Below, piece after piece: positions 36,425 to 46,800 of a DNA stretch of 64,000 bases. Position numbers and translations under genes: made by a program. Under the pieces are notes generated by a model. It was not told the origin of the DNA, searched no databases, and saw nothing but the letters and a program-made list of their open reading frames with translations. The DNA is from Roseofilum casamattae BLCC-M143. Lineage in GTDB: Bacteria > Cyanobacteriota > Cyanobacteriia > Cyanobacteriales > Desertifilaceae. Where the stretch lies: NCBI RefSeq assembly GCF_030068455.1, contig NZ_JAQOSQ010000008.1:124001-188000 (forward strand), given 5' to 3'. Within the stretch, counting starts at the first letter, position 1. Each line of letters begins with the position of its first letter.

Positions 36425-36494
36425 ACGATTGGGAAATATTAGAAAACAAAATAGAGTGCTAATAACATCAAAATTTTACTCAAGCTTAATATCT

Positions 36495-37136
36495 TTAGTC
36501 ATCATAATTGCCAGTTCTCTGATAAACTTGTTGTATCATATCCCAGAATGAACGATATCGATATGCTCCAGGTAGTTTAGTACCACAATCCCAAGCCTCC
36601 CATTCGTTCCTGGAATCTATAATTTCTGGATTGAGAAGATAAACATAGCCATCTTGTATCGAGCTAATCTCCAAAGAGGTTTTCATGTATTGACCTCTGA
36701 TGTAGATACAGTCTTGCTCCTCTCCATATTGGAAATACTTTTCATCGCTAACATCATCGCCATCATCCCACATATCAGCCCAGTCTTGATTTTCTTCAAT
36801 AAACCATTTTATTGAATCTGTACCGTACAGTTCACTGTATTCCGTTATAATAGTAAAGCCATTAGAAGCGAGCAGAAAATTTTTATAGCTTACTGGTAGT
36901 TTCGTTTCCAACCGCTTTTCCAATACCAAAATGTCGTCTTCAGTCGCTCCTTCTCGAAAACAACATTGACTGGCCCATATTTCCGGATAGTATTCTGGGT
37001 AGTAACCGATATCTTCTTCATTCATACTACTGAATATTTTCTGATTCCAAAGCTGCAGCAAATTAGTCCAGTCTCCTACACTAGGAACAAATTCATTGTC
37101 TGGCTCGTTTTGAAATGTAATATTTGAAGAATCCAT
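36495..37136 (-). CDS. SMI1/KNR4 (SUKH) family protein
   Basis: This acidic 213-residue protein contains a SUKH/SMI1-KNR4 domain at about residues 60-205. ATEDDILVLEKRLETKLPVSYKNFLLASNGF is split here for reference as ATEDDILVLEKRLE and LPVSYKNFLLASNG, the usual start of the fold. Many bacterial SUKH proteins neutralise polymorphic toxins. No toxin gene is next to it; it could be an orphan immunity protein. It is 14 bases downstream of a small 69-residue gene on the same strand, so the two are probably co-transcribed. Confidence 0.82.
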   Translation of the reverse strand: MDSSNITFQNEPDNEFVPSVGDWTNLLQLWNQKIFSSMNEEDIGYYPEYYPEIWASQCCFREGATEDDILVLEKRLETKLPVSYKNFLLASNGFTIITEYSELYGTDSIKWFIEENQDWADMWDDGDDVSDEKYFQYGEEQDCIYIRGQYMKTSLEISSIQDGYVYLLNPEIIDSRNEWEAWDCGTKLPGAYRYRSFWDMIQQVYQRTGNYDD

Positions 37137-37150
37137 AAATTAAGAAATCC

Positions 37151-37360
37151 CTAATCTAATTGAGGCTCGCAGTCGGAGAAAGATAATGCTTCTTCATCTA
37201 GATAACCGGCGATCGCCATTTCAATGACAGCCCAAACAGGATAGTCCATTTGTTTGGCTCGCATTAACAGTCCATGACGTATTTTTTCAGGTAATCCTTC
37301 TAAGAAAACTTCGGCGAGTTCGGGTGAGAGATGGTTGGCGATCGCAGTTTCAGTTGACAT
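37151..37360 (-). CDS. Small hypothetical protein, 69 residues
   Basis: This 69-residue acidic protein shows LPEKIRHGLLMRAKQMDYP and WAVIEMAIAGYLDEEAL. That helix pattern is reminiscent of ribbon-helix-helix antitoxin or short regulatory proteins, but no conserved family is recognised. It lies 4 bases after the glycosyltransferase stop on its far side and 14 bases before the SUKH gene, forming a tight pair with the latter. Function is unknown. Confidence 0.65.
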   Translation of the reverse strand: MSTETAIANHLSPELAEVFLEGLPEKIRHGLLMRAKQMDYPVWAVIEMAIAGYLDEEALSFSDCEPQLD

Positions 37361-37364
37361 ATCA

Positions 37365-38903
37365 CTATTTTAGACTAATCCAGTATAAATACATCCGTTC
37401 GCTGCGATGCCACGATTTTTCAAACTGCGCGATCGCAGCAATGTTCAGTCCAGGATCGGTTGCTGAGAGTGGAGTATTGACAACCAGTAAGATTCTCCCA
37501 TTAGAGATAGAAGGCAGCAAGACTTTACTCTGAGCTAAGATATCCTCCGGTTCGACTAATGTTCTGCGTCCTTGCTGAAAAATGGTGAAACTTCCCATTC
37601 CCTGAAGTTCTGGATAATAAAGTTTGCGATCGAGATAGCCGGAGAGCGCCGCCATATTTACATCAGGACTGGCCATAATAAATTCTTCTTCAAGCTGAGA
37701 AGATTTAATATATTCGGCTGTCTCATGTCCGGCTGAAAAAGGAACGGATAAGTCTCCAGGAAATCGATAGAGTCCAACGAAGAAATGAGCGAGTAAGGTA
37801 ATGGTGAAAATAACTTGATGGACTTTATTAATGGAAAGCGATCGCGATCCAATTTTCAGCACTTTAATCTCTATCCAATCTGCCGACTGATGATGTTGAG
37901 CGAGCCACAGTGCGGCGATGAAAACTAAGTACAGATATCCATAGTGGCGCGCGCCATGTCCCATGTATCGGAAATAGAAGAAACCGAGCATTCCTGATGT
38001 TGCGATCGCATAGAAAAAGAAAGGAGTGCGATTTCTAATTAATTTAGCTGCGGTTAACAGAAAGATTGAAATACCGATAATATCGCAGATAACTAAATCC
38101 AACCATTGGCGAGAATTGGGAATAATCAGGATATATCCACCTAACAAGCGTCCGAGAACTCGCAATCCATGGCGCAAGTCAAAGGCAAGATTCCAACCTT
38201 CTCTACCGCCGACGTTGACGCTATCGATGGGAGGGTTGAGAATGGCGAAAGCAAAACAATAAAACCCAATTAAAATAACCAGACTGAGCAGTAGATCGTA
38301 CTCGATCGCTCGTGCTTGATAAGTCGCGCGCTGTTCTTTATCTAGGAAAAATTCTAGGCTTAATGCGAGAAATGCGGCGAAGGAAATAATGGCAGCAAAC
38401 GCATGGCTATTTGCCATCAATCCCAAGGTTATCGATAACTTGAGATAAGTTTTTTTTCGCGAGGGATAGAGCGCGCAGAAAAGAAAGAGCCAGAGCATTC
38501 CCAGAACATAGGGACGACTGATGAGAAAGTACTCGTAAAAGGGTAAGTAGCCGAAGGTAAAGAGAATTTTCTGCCAGCGCGGAAACTTGCTTTGATAGAG
38601 AAAAATTGCGATCGCAGTTGTCCCCAAGCTCCAGTGCAAAAGTTGCATTATCTGCGGCGAGGAGCTAATATTACTAACGAAAGAAACGAGCAATGCCCAT
38701 AGTGCTGGATGTCCTTGATAATTAACGTAACCGAGCATTTCTCCCAGGGACGAGCTATCCCGAACAATGAGCCAGGTATTCATCTCATCTCGCCACATTT
38801 CATGGTTGAGAATACCAATAAGTCCCAGGGTGGAAAAGACGAGCAAGATAAAGAGTGGAGAACTTACTCGCATCCATTGCTCTCGTGACCTTAAAAATTG
38901 CAT
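37365..38903 (-). CDS. Membrane GT-C glycosyltransferase-like protein (GT39/ArnT type)
   Basis: This 512-residue protein has about ten hydrophobic segments. The first external loop carries HEMWRDEMNTWL, the acidic motif of polyprenyl-phosphate-sugar-dependent GT-C enzymes, and a later GHPALWALL motif supports the family. It should transfer a sugar from a lipid carrier on the outer face of the membrane. The acceptor is unknown. It is followed closely on the same strand by the 69-residue and SUKH genes. Confidence 0.82.
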   Translation of the reverse strand: MQFLRSREQWMRVSSPLFILLVFSTLGLIGILNHEMWRDEMNTWLIVRDSSSLGEMLGYVNYQGHPALWALLVSFVSNISSSPQIMQLLHWSLGTTAIAIFLYQSKFPRWQKILFTFGYLPFYEYFLISRPYVLGMLWLFLFCALYPSRKKTYLKLSITLGLMANSHAFAAIISFAAFLALSLEFFLDKEQRATYQARAIEYDLLLSLVILIGFYCFAFAILNPPIDSVNVGGREGWNLAFDLRHGLRVLGRLLGGYILIIPNSRQWLDLVICDIIGISIFLLTAAKLIRNRTPFFFYAIATSGMLGFFYFRYMGHGARHYGYLYLVFIAALWLAQHHQSADWIEIKVLKIGSRSLSINKVHQVIFTITLLAHFFVGLYRFPGDLSVPFSAGHETAEYIKSSQLEEEFIMASPDVNMAALSGYLDRKLYYPELQGMGSFTIFQQGRRTLVEPEDILAQSKVLLPSISNGRILLVVNTPLSATDPGLNIAAIAQFEKSWHRSERMYLYWISLK

Positions 38904-38965
38904 CAGTTACGTCTGCTGGATCGCCATTGTTTCAGTGACTAGATCTTAGTCCAGTTATCATAATA

Positions 38966-39694
38966 TTATGCTGTCGGTTGTAGCGATTGCCAAGCAGAAG
39001 ATACCAGAGGTAATCCGCGATTGAGTTTGGCGATCGGTTCCCACTCGTGCAGTTGCTGTAAAATGGTTTCGTAACCGAGAACATTGGGATGAAGTCCGTC
39101 GGGGCCGATGCGTTCTTGTTGCCAATTGAGAGATTTCTGCGTCCACAGATCGAATAAATCTAAATAAGGAATACCGCGATTTTCGCAAGCTTGACGGGTG
39201 GCTTCTTTGTAGCGATACTGTTCTTGCTGGCTGAAATACAAGCAATTGAGAAACGGCATTTTTGCCTCGTTGACTGGAACCATTCCGACGAAGAGAACCG
39301 GACAGAGTTGGGTTGCGCTTTGCAGCAAATGATTGAGTTCTCCTTGGAAGCGGCCAAATTCGGTATAGTTGCGTCCGTGGGGACGAGAAACCCAAGCCGA
39401 ATCATTCAAACCAACAGAGAGAATGAGTAAGTCGGGAACGCGGTTGCGCAGTTCCCCACGGCGAGAAAATTCCGCTTCTAACCGCTGGACGACTTGCGGA
39501 GTGCGATCGCCCCGGACTCCCAAATTATAGAGTACGTGACCGGCACTTTCTGGGGCCATCCACGATCGGCGCAGGCGCTCGACCCAACCGCCACCGTCAA
39601 TATCTCCGAAACCATAAACCAGACTATCACCAATCGCAATAATTTTCAGCGGATGGCTAGCTCGAGGGGAATAGATGCTTGGGGAAGAGTGCAT
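38966..39694 (-). CDS. GDSL/SGNH-family hydrolase
   Basis: This 242-residue esterase-like protein has the SGNH blocks: block I IIAIGDSLVYGFG (catalytic Ser), block III VGLNDSAW (Gly-x-Asn-Asp), and block V DGLHPNVLGY (Asp-x-x-His). All catalytic residues are present. There is no signal peptide, so action on a cytoplasmic lipid or acyl ester is likely. It is 62 bases from the start of the glycosyltransferase gene, on the same strand. Confidence 0.9.
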   Translation of the reverse strand: MHSSPSIYSPRASHPLKIIAIGDSLVYGFGDIDGGGWVERLRRSWMAPESAGHVLYNLGVRGDRTPQVVQRLEAEFSRRGELRNRVPDLLILSVGLNDSAWVSRPHGRNYTEFGRFQGELNHLLQSATQLCPVLFVGMVPVNEAKMPFLNCLYFSQQEQYRYKEATRQACENRGIPYLDLFDLWTQKSLNWQQERIGPDGLHPNVLGYETILQQLHEWEPIAKLNRGLPLVSSAWQSLQPTA

Positions 39695-39901
39695 ACTGCG
39701 ATCGCGGTAGAGTTGACATGGGGGCGATACGGCTCCGTACCGCAGGAGAAGACTTGCGCTCTATTTGGGCAAGCCGATAGTACTCAATGGCGATATTGTA
39801 ACGGGAAATTTACAAAATGGGAAATGGAGGCCATGAGGAAAGGGCGATCGTTGCGATATCATTAAGCGAGCGATCGCGATCGACAAGGGAATTCAAAAAG
39901 A

Positions 39902-42322
39902 TTACGTTAAATAAGCAATCGTGACTCCAGTGCCGCCATTTTGGCGATCGCCCAACTCAAAGTTCTCCACCTGCGGGTGGTTGCTGAGAAAGTGATGGAC
40001 GCCTTCCCGGAGTTTTCCCGTGCCTTTGCCGTGAATAATCCAGACTGTGGAACAATTGGCATTATAAGCTTTCGCAATCCCCTGCTCGAGTTCGGATTCA
40101 GCGGTAACCACTCGCATTCCTCGGATATCTAAAGTATTGCGAGCTGTTTGGATCGCTGGTAGTTTGGCTTTCGGCAATGAAGGTTGCGTTTTATCTTTTC
40201 CAGTTATTGTTTTTTTGCTGGGTTCTTTCTGCGGAACTTCTGCTTTTTTGCCATCCAAGGATTCAATTTCTGCCAGTCCGACAGTCATTTTCATTAAACC
40301 AAACCGAACCGTCAATTGTGCTGCCTCTTCCTCAATGTGCAGCACTTCTCCCGTTTGCCCCAAGCTCGGAATTCGTACTTTTTCCCCAATCTTGGGTTGA
40401 TAGCCTGGTTTGGGTTTTCGCGGATTCACTTTTGAGGGTAAATATTGCCCGGCAATGCGGTCTAGGTCTTGACTAGCTTGCCGAGCTTCTTGACCGCTAA
40501 GAGTTCCTTTTTGCAAGGTTTTAATTGCTCGAGCAACCTCTTTTTTTGCTTCGGCGATCGCCTTTTGAATTTCGATTTCCTGCTGTTGCCTGAGCTGCTG
40601 CTCTCGCTCTTTCAGTTGTTGTGCTTTCCGCGCGACTTCCTCATGGAGTCGTTCCGTTTCCGAGAGGAGACTGGAGGTTTCTTTCACCTGAGTTTCCTGA
40701 CGGCGACGTTCGGCTTCTAAACCGGCGATTGCCTGGTTCACGTCTTCCGAAGCCGTTCCAACCCACTCCTGTGCGTTCTCAATTACCTCTGGACTCAGTC
40801 CCAAACGGCGGGCGATCGCCAATGCATTAGAACGTCCTGGAATTCCCCAAAGCAGTCGATAAGTCGGTTGTAAGGAAACTTCGTCAAACTCTACCGAGGC
40901 ATTTTCAAAGCGCTCGTCTTCGTATTTCAGGGCCTTTAGCTCGCCAAAGTGAGTCGTCGCAATAGTGAGTTGAGCGCGCTCGGCAAGATGTTTGAGCAGG
41001 GCGATCGCCAACCCAGTTCCTTCCGACGGATCGGTTCCCGCACCCACCTCATCTAACAAAACTAGAGCCGAACTATCCGCAGCCACTCGGTCTAAAATAC
41101 GACAAATGCGGCGAATGTGTCCGGAGAACGTGGATAAACTTTGCTCTAAAGACTGTTCGTCGCCAATATCAGCCAATACCCGGCCGAACCACGGCAGTTC
41201 CACCGGTTCGCGTGCCGGGACAAATAATCCAACTTTCGCCATTAAGGCAGCCAGAGCAATGGTTTTCAGCGTAACGGTTTTCCCTCCAGTATTCGGTCCG
41301 GTAATCGCTACAACCCTTATGGTCGGTCGGATACAAGCGGTGACCGGAACTACTGCTTTTCCTTCCTCGTGGCGATGTTGCCAGACTAAGAGAGGATGGT
41401 GCAACTCGCGCAGAGTAATGGGTTCTTCCGGCGCAATAAACCGAGGCGGGTTCCCTTGCAACCAATAGCTGTAACGCGCTCTGGCTGTTGCGAGATCGAG
41501 GATCGTAGCAATCTTGACGAGGGTTTCCAAGTCTTCGTAAACCTCAGCAACCTTTTCCGTCAAGGCGCGACAAATGGCTTCTTCTTCTCGTTTTTCTTGT
41601 TGGTGGAGTTGGCGCAAGTCGTTACCGAGAGAGACGATCGCGTGAGGTTCGATGTAGAGAGTGGCGCCACTAGTAGAGGAGTCGTGAACGATACCGGGTA
41701 CGATCTCTTTATGGTTCGCTTTCACCGGGAGGACGAAGCGATCGCCCCGTTGCGTAATTAGGTTTTCCTGAATCGCGTGGGATTTTCGTTGCAGAATGTT
41801 TTGTAGAGTTTGGGTAATGCGATCGCGTTGGGTTTTCAGTTGGCGGCGCAAGTTCCCCAGTTTCACGCTCGCGCGATCGGCAACTTTCCCCTGTTCGTCG
41901 ATACAGTGATTAATCTCTTGTTCCAGTTCCGGATAAGTGCGGATGACGCTAATGAGGTCGAGCAAAATTGGAACGTCTTCTTGTTCTTCAATAAAGCGCC
42001 GCAGTCGCCGCATTCCTGCTAACGTACTGGCAACATCGAGCAGTTCGTCTCCAGAAAGGACGCCTTTTAAGGTTGCTCGCTTCACGATCGGGCGAATATC
42101 GCGAATACCTCCAAAAGGAATCTCCGTGGTGAGGGTTTGCTCTAGGGTATAGATTTCTTGGGTTTGCGCCAATAAACTCAGGCTTTCTGCTTGAGTTTGG
42201 GGGATCGACAATAGGCGCGCGGCGATCGCCCCCATTTTCGTTGCAGCAAATGTGGAGACATGCTCGCAGAGTCGCGACCATTCTAATAAATCGAGTGTTT
42301 CGTCTTGGATCAAACCGTTCAA
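39902..42322 (-). CDS. mutS2: Endonuclease MutS2
   Basis: This 806-residue protein has the MutS2 layout: a core/clamp region (about 1-300), an ATPase with ITGPNTGGKTVTLKT, ALVLLDEVGAGTDPSEG and ATTHFGELK, a long coiled coil (about 510-620), a KOW-like region and a C-terminal Smr nuclease domain with LDIRGMRV and WIIHGKGTGKLREGV. MutS2 suppresses recombination and, in some bacteria, rescues collided ribosomes. There is no N-terminal mismatch-binding domain, distinguishing it from MutS. Confidence 0.96.
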   Translation of the reverse strand: MNGLIQDETLDLLEWSRLCEHVSTFAATKMGAIAARLLSIPQTQAESLSLLAQTQEIYTLEQTLTTEIPFGGIRDIRPIVKRATLKGVLSGDELLDVASTLAGMRRLRRFIEEQEDVPILLDLISVIRTYPELEQEINHCIDEQGKVADRASVKLGNLRRQLKTQRDRITQTLQNILQRKSHAIQENLITQRGDRFVLPVKANHKEIVPGIVHDSSTSGATLYIEPHAIVSLGNDLRQLHQQEKREEEAICRALTEKVAEVYEDLETLVKIATILDLATARARYSYWLQGNPPRFIAPEEPITLRELHHPLLVWQHRHEEGKAVVPVTACIRPTIRVVAITGPNTGGKTVTLKTIALAALMAKVGLFVPAREPVELPWFGRVLADIGDEQSLEQSLSTFSGHIRRICRILDRVAADSSALVLLDEVGAGTDPSEGTGLAIALLKHLAERAQLTIATTHFGELKALKYEDERFENASVEFDEVSLQPTYRLLWGIPGRSNALAIARRLGLSPEVIENAQEWVGTASEDVNQAIAGLEAERRRQETQVKETSSLLSETERLHEEVARKAQQLKEREQQLRQQQEIEIQKAIAEAKKEVARAIKTLQKGTLSGQEARQASQDLDRIAGQYLPSKVNPRKPKPGYQPKIGEKVRIPSLGQTGEVLHIEEEAAQLTVRFGLMKMTVGLAEIESLDGKKAEVPQKEPSKKTITGKDKTQPSLPKAKLPAIQTARNTLDIRGMRVVTAESELEQGIAKAYNANCSTVWIIHGKGTGKLREGVHHFLSNHPQVENFELGDRQNGGTGVTIAYLT

Positions 42323-42508
42323 TTATTTAACGCCATTTTGATTATTGTATCGACTTTTGCGCCTCTGGGGAGAGCGATCGCCCTGGCTGCGATCGCGCTA
42401 TTGCAATCTGGCGATCGTTAAGATGCCCGACATAATTCGGGCCTGGTATGGTGAGAGCGGCAGTCAATTCGTACGAGGTATTTAGAGTATAATACCAAAC
42501 CGGATCGC

Positions 42509-43201
42509 TTACCGATCCCTATACTGCCAGAAGCGATCGACGCTGACAAAATGATATCCTTGTTGCAGTAAAACTGAGATAATTCGATCGCTCGCTTCCG
42601 CCACGCTTTCACCGCCATATACTCCATCGTGGAGGACAATTAGAGAGCCATTCGTAACTTGCTGTAGAGTGCGATCGCAAACTTTTGCTACTCCCGGACT
42701 CAGCCAATCTTCGGGGACGACACTCCACATCACCGGTCGATAGTTCCACTCTCGCAACAGTTCCAAGGTACGAGGCAGAAAAATACCATTGGGGGGGCGC
42801 ACGTCTCGCAGTCGAGCTAACCCTTGCGGATGCTCTAACTGACAAGCATCAATAATGACCTGTTGAGTTTGCTGCAAACTATGATACAGTTGTTGCGGAG
42901 TTAATTGGGGAAAGTTGACATGGCGATAGCCGTGCAGCCCAATCCAATGACCGCGATCGCAGACCATTTTTGCTACATCTGGGAATGCCTTCACTCGTTC
43001 GCCCAGCCAGAAGAAATTAGCTCGAATGCCATAGCGATCGAGAACATTGAGTAGTTCTAAAGTATACTGAGGATGAGGCCCGTCATCGTAGGAAATGGCG
43101 ATCGCCTTTTCTTGAAGACTACCGCTCCACAAGCAATGGGGAAATAAAGGTTTCAAACATCGATAGAGATAAGGATAAATGCGATATCCGCTCCATCTCA
43201 T
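42509..43201 (-). CDS. Polysaccharide deacetylase family protein (NodB homology)
   Basis: This 230-residue carbohydrate esterase family 4 protein has motif 1 AISYDDGPHP, motif 2 WIGLHGYRHVN (the H-x3-H metal pair), motif 3 VRPPNGIF, and a final LIVLHDGVYGG. These supply the metal ligands and catalytic base. It probably deacetylates a cell-wall or extracellular glycan, although a signal peptide is not obvious. The degenerate receiver gene lies 19 bases upstream on the same strand, so the two may share a transcript. Confidence 0.9.
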   Translation of the reverse strand: MRWSGYRIYPYLYRCLKPLFPHCLWSGSLQEKAIAISYDDGPHPQYTLELLNVLDRYGIRANFFWLGERVKAFPDVAKMVCDRGHWIGLHGYRHVNFPQLTPQQLYHSLQQTQQVIIDACQLEHPQGLARLRDVRPPNGIFLPRTLELLREWNYRPVMWSVVPEDWLSPGVAKVCDRTLQQVTNGSLIVLHDGVYGGESVAEASDRIISVLLQQGYHFVSVDRFWQYRDR

Positions 43202-43220
43202 CAGTTTTCAGACCTCCAAT

Positions 43221-43619
43221 TCAACATTTCTGCCAACAACATACTTGCTTCCACTTCGCTGATTCTACCAAAGAGACCAGGATATCCGGCCTGAGGGGTT
43301 GCACCAAATAACCATCAATCCCGAGATGATAGTCGTCAGGTAACCAATGAGGAGCATGATGCTCGGTGAGCGCGAGAATGGTGACTCCACAGACCCGAGC
43401 TTGATGGCGCAACCGATCCACCAAACTGGCAGACCAAGGGCGATCGTTGCCTGCTAAGATGACCAAGCAGGGCAAATTCTGACTGGATAGATCGATCGCT
43501 TGTTCTTCCGAACGTGCAATCTCCACATCATAGGGAAGGCAGTGTAGAAGGGATGGCAAAGGATCCAACTCTTCCAATTCCTTTCCTAAGAGTAAAACAC
43601 TATGGGTTAAAGGTTCCAT
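43221..43619 (-). CDS. Degenerate response-regulator receiver protein
   Basis: From the ATG at 43619 (MEPLTHSVLLLGKELEEL) this is a 132-residue single-domain protein with the receiver layout. The phospho-acceptor strand, which normally ends LLD, reads CLVILAGND, and the acidic pair at the start is missing. The late parts (VTILALTEH, DGYLVQPLRPDIL) still match the Thr/Lys side of a receiver, with Gln-Pro in place of Lys-Pro. Phosphorylation is therefore unlikely. It is immediately upstream of the polysaccharide deacetylase gene. Confidence 0.7.
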   Translation of the reverse strand: MEPLTHSVLLLGKELEELDPLPSLLHCLPYDVEIARSEEQAIDLSSQNLPCLVILAGNDRPWSASLVDRLRHQARVCGVTILALTEHHAPHWLPDDYHLGIDGYLVQPLRPDILVSLVESAKWKQVCCWQKC

Positions 43620-43858
43620 ATTTCCATGACACCAAGCACTTAACGCTGAAAGAGAGTTCAAAGAGAAACATTCTCTGGCCGCTTACTGGTGAGTTTATTA
43701 CTCCTCTATAATTTCAGAAGATTTTACTGGATCCCCAATAACTTCCAGTTTTTTTCCGTTTTCTGTCTGCGATCGAAGAGAGATAAAGAGCATAACTAGA
43801 TAGGAGCAATTACTCCGCTTTTAGTTGATGTAGTTATGTGAAAAAATTGTTATCCTTC

Positions 43859-46800
43859 TTATTCTTCTTCCTCCGGACGTAACGGAATCTCAATAATAAA
43901 TTCAGCGCCACTACCGGGTTGAGACAGACAACTGAGATGTCCGCTATGTTTTTCTACCACAATTTGATAGCTAATGGATAGCCCCAAACCCGTTCCCGAA
44001 CCGACAGGTTTGGTTGTATAGAAGGGATCGAATATTTTCTGTAAGGTCGCCTCGTCCATTCCCGGCCCGTTATCAGAAATATGAATTTCTACCGAGTTGC
44101 GATCGGTTAATAAGGTGCGCGTGGTAATTTTGGGTTCATTTCCCGGTGAAGTTTCTCCCGTTCGTTGTTCCTGCAAGGCATCGCAAGCATTGGTAAACAA
44201 ATTCATAAAGACTTGATTCAATTGCGACGCATAGCAATTCACCAAGGGTAATTCTCCATAGTCTTTGATCGCAACAATCTCTTGTTGGTTACCCGACTGC
44301 TTCAAACGATTTTGTAAAATGAGTAACGTACTATCTAAACCATCATGCAGATTAACCGGCTTTTTGTCCGCTTCATCCAGCCGCGAGAAGTTGCGCAGCG
44401 ATAACACAATTTTGCGAATTCGCTCGGCTCCAAATTGCATCGACTGTAGTAGATTCTGCAAATCCTCGCTAATAAAATCCAAATCCATATCATCAATTTT
44501 ATCTTCGATGTCTTCTCCAGGTTCCGGATATTGCTCTTGATACATTTCAATCAGCTCGAGCAAGTCTTGCACGTATTCTGTGGCTGGTGCTAAGTTACCA
44601 TAAATAAAGCTGACCGGATTGTTAATTTCGTGGGCAACTCCAGCCACCATTTCACCCAAACCAGACATTTTTTCGGTTTGAATCAGTTGCGCTTGAGTTT
44701 GTTTTAGCTCATCTAAAGCATTCGATAAATCTTTATTTTTTTGGTTGATTTCTTGGGTTCTATCTTGCACTTTTTGCTCGACTGAGGCATAGAGTAGAGC
44801 ATTGTCTAATGCGATCGCAGCTTGCGAGGATAGAACTTGCAAGACTTCCATGCGTTCGGCAGTAAAGGCATCTGTAGTTAAATTATTCTCCAAGTAGAGA
44901 ATGCCGATTAACTGTCCTTGACTAATAATGGGCAAACAGAGAACGGATTTCACTTGATGTTGAATGATATAAGGATCGTTCGTAAATTGCCCTTGACGAC
45001 AGGCATGGCTTAAGACAATTTTTGAGAGCGATCGCTCGACATAATTAATCAGGCTAATTGGCAGTTTTTCTGTAGCGTCTAACTCCCGAGATTCATCATT
45101 CACAATAGCTTCAGTATCGACAGATGCAGAGGCAGAAATTAAGAGTTTTCCATTTTTCGGCAACAGCAATAACCCCGATTGTGCCCCTGCATTTTCAATC
45201 GAGATTTTCATTAAACTGCCTAATAGTTTTTCCAGGACAATTTCACTAGAAATAGTTTGCGATACTTTAATTAGCGTATTCAGATCGAGACTGCTGGACA
45301 CTGAATTTGTCGAAGTATGAATTGTTTTACCAGCATCAAATTCTTCAGTAGAATGGGTTACTTTCGACATCAGTTGCGGGTATTGCAACTTTAATGTATC
45401 TACTTTATGCCGTATGCCCCATTTTTGGTAGTTATAATAGGCTTGTCGTAAGTGAACCATAGCATACGCTTGCTTATTTTTTTCTAACCAAAAATTAGCG
45501 GCTAGCTCGTTTCCTAACGCTTGCATGGGAATCAGCTTGTGTTCTGTGGCAACTGCGATCGCGCGATCGTAGAGATCGATCGCCGATTCCGAGGAGCGAT
45601 CGACCCGAGCTATTTCTGCTTCCACTAACAAATATTTCGCCAAAAAATTTGCCGGGCAATTTTTCGACCAAATCTCTAGCTGCTTTTGATTTTCATTGAC
45701 TTTAGCCAGCAGCTCTTGCTGTTCCTCTTCAGTCTTAAACGCACAAATATCTAAATAAACTAGGGATGAATAGAAGTTATATTCCGTTACCGGAATCGTT
45801 CCCAAGATTAACTGAATTTGTCCATCGATAACTTCTGTTAACTCTAGGGATTTTTGCAGTTTCCCATATAAATATAAACTTTGTAGTTTAAATATATTAA
45901 AAATACAGAGAGCAAACAAATTTTGGTGAGTTTGGCAATTGGCAGAATACTCGGCTTCAGTCAGAGTATCGCTATCAAATGTAAATGGCTCGCTCTTACC
46001 GCGATTGAGATGCAAGGCAATCAGCTGTAATCCTTGTAGTGTCTCGGTCACTAACTGGTTCTCTGTTTTTTCGGCAAATGGTAAATACTTAAGAATGTCG
46101 TCTAAGCATTCGGGAATGGGTTTGCCTTGTACGAAGAAATTAATCGACTGATTATTTAGCACGTATCCCGCATAGAGTAAATCCCCAGAATCGAGGGCAG
46201 ATTGGTAGCTTTCATTGCCTAAAACGGCTAAATCCTTGACTGGATAAAACCAGTAATTTAAGGTACTAATCAAACAAGCACCTGCTTTGTAAATCGGATG
46301 TCCCCACTTCTGATTCAGTTGGTAAGCAACCATCCCAATTTCATAGGCCGTACGATATTTAGCAAATAAATTAGCCAGAAGAATGCCATAGGTGGGGAAA
46401 AAGAAACCTACTTCCGGAGCATATCCTTTTTGCAATCCGAGAGTCGCACCTTTCAGAATAAGAATTGTCCATAGTTGGATACTGACTAGATAAGCTGGAG
46501 GTGCCAAATTATTGAGTAACTTTACGGTAACTCTGCTGGTTTCATCCTCCATTTCTCTCCCATCCAACAAGGAGATAATTGGACGATCGCCCAATGCTCG
46601 TTCTGCCTCTTCTAACTCAATCGGAATCGCGTTCTCTAGTTGGTCTACAGGCAACTCTACTCCCAAAAAATGTAACGCTGTCCGTCCGACATCCACGGCT
46701 TTCTGATATTGCCCTCTTAAGGTATATTGAATTAACAAAATATTATAAATTTCTGCTTTCTCAAAGCTGGATTCGCACCATTGTAAAACCAGATCGATGA

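Noticed and set aside
38958-39395. 145-codon frame overlapping the SGNH hydrolase in another frame
   Set aside because: Arg/Ser-rich shadow of a gene with all catalytic blocks.
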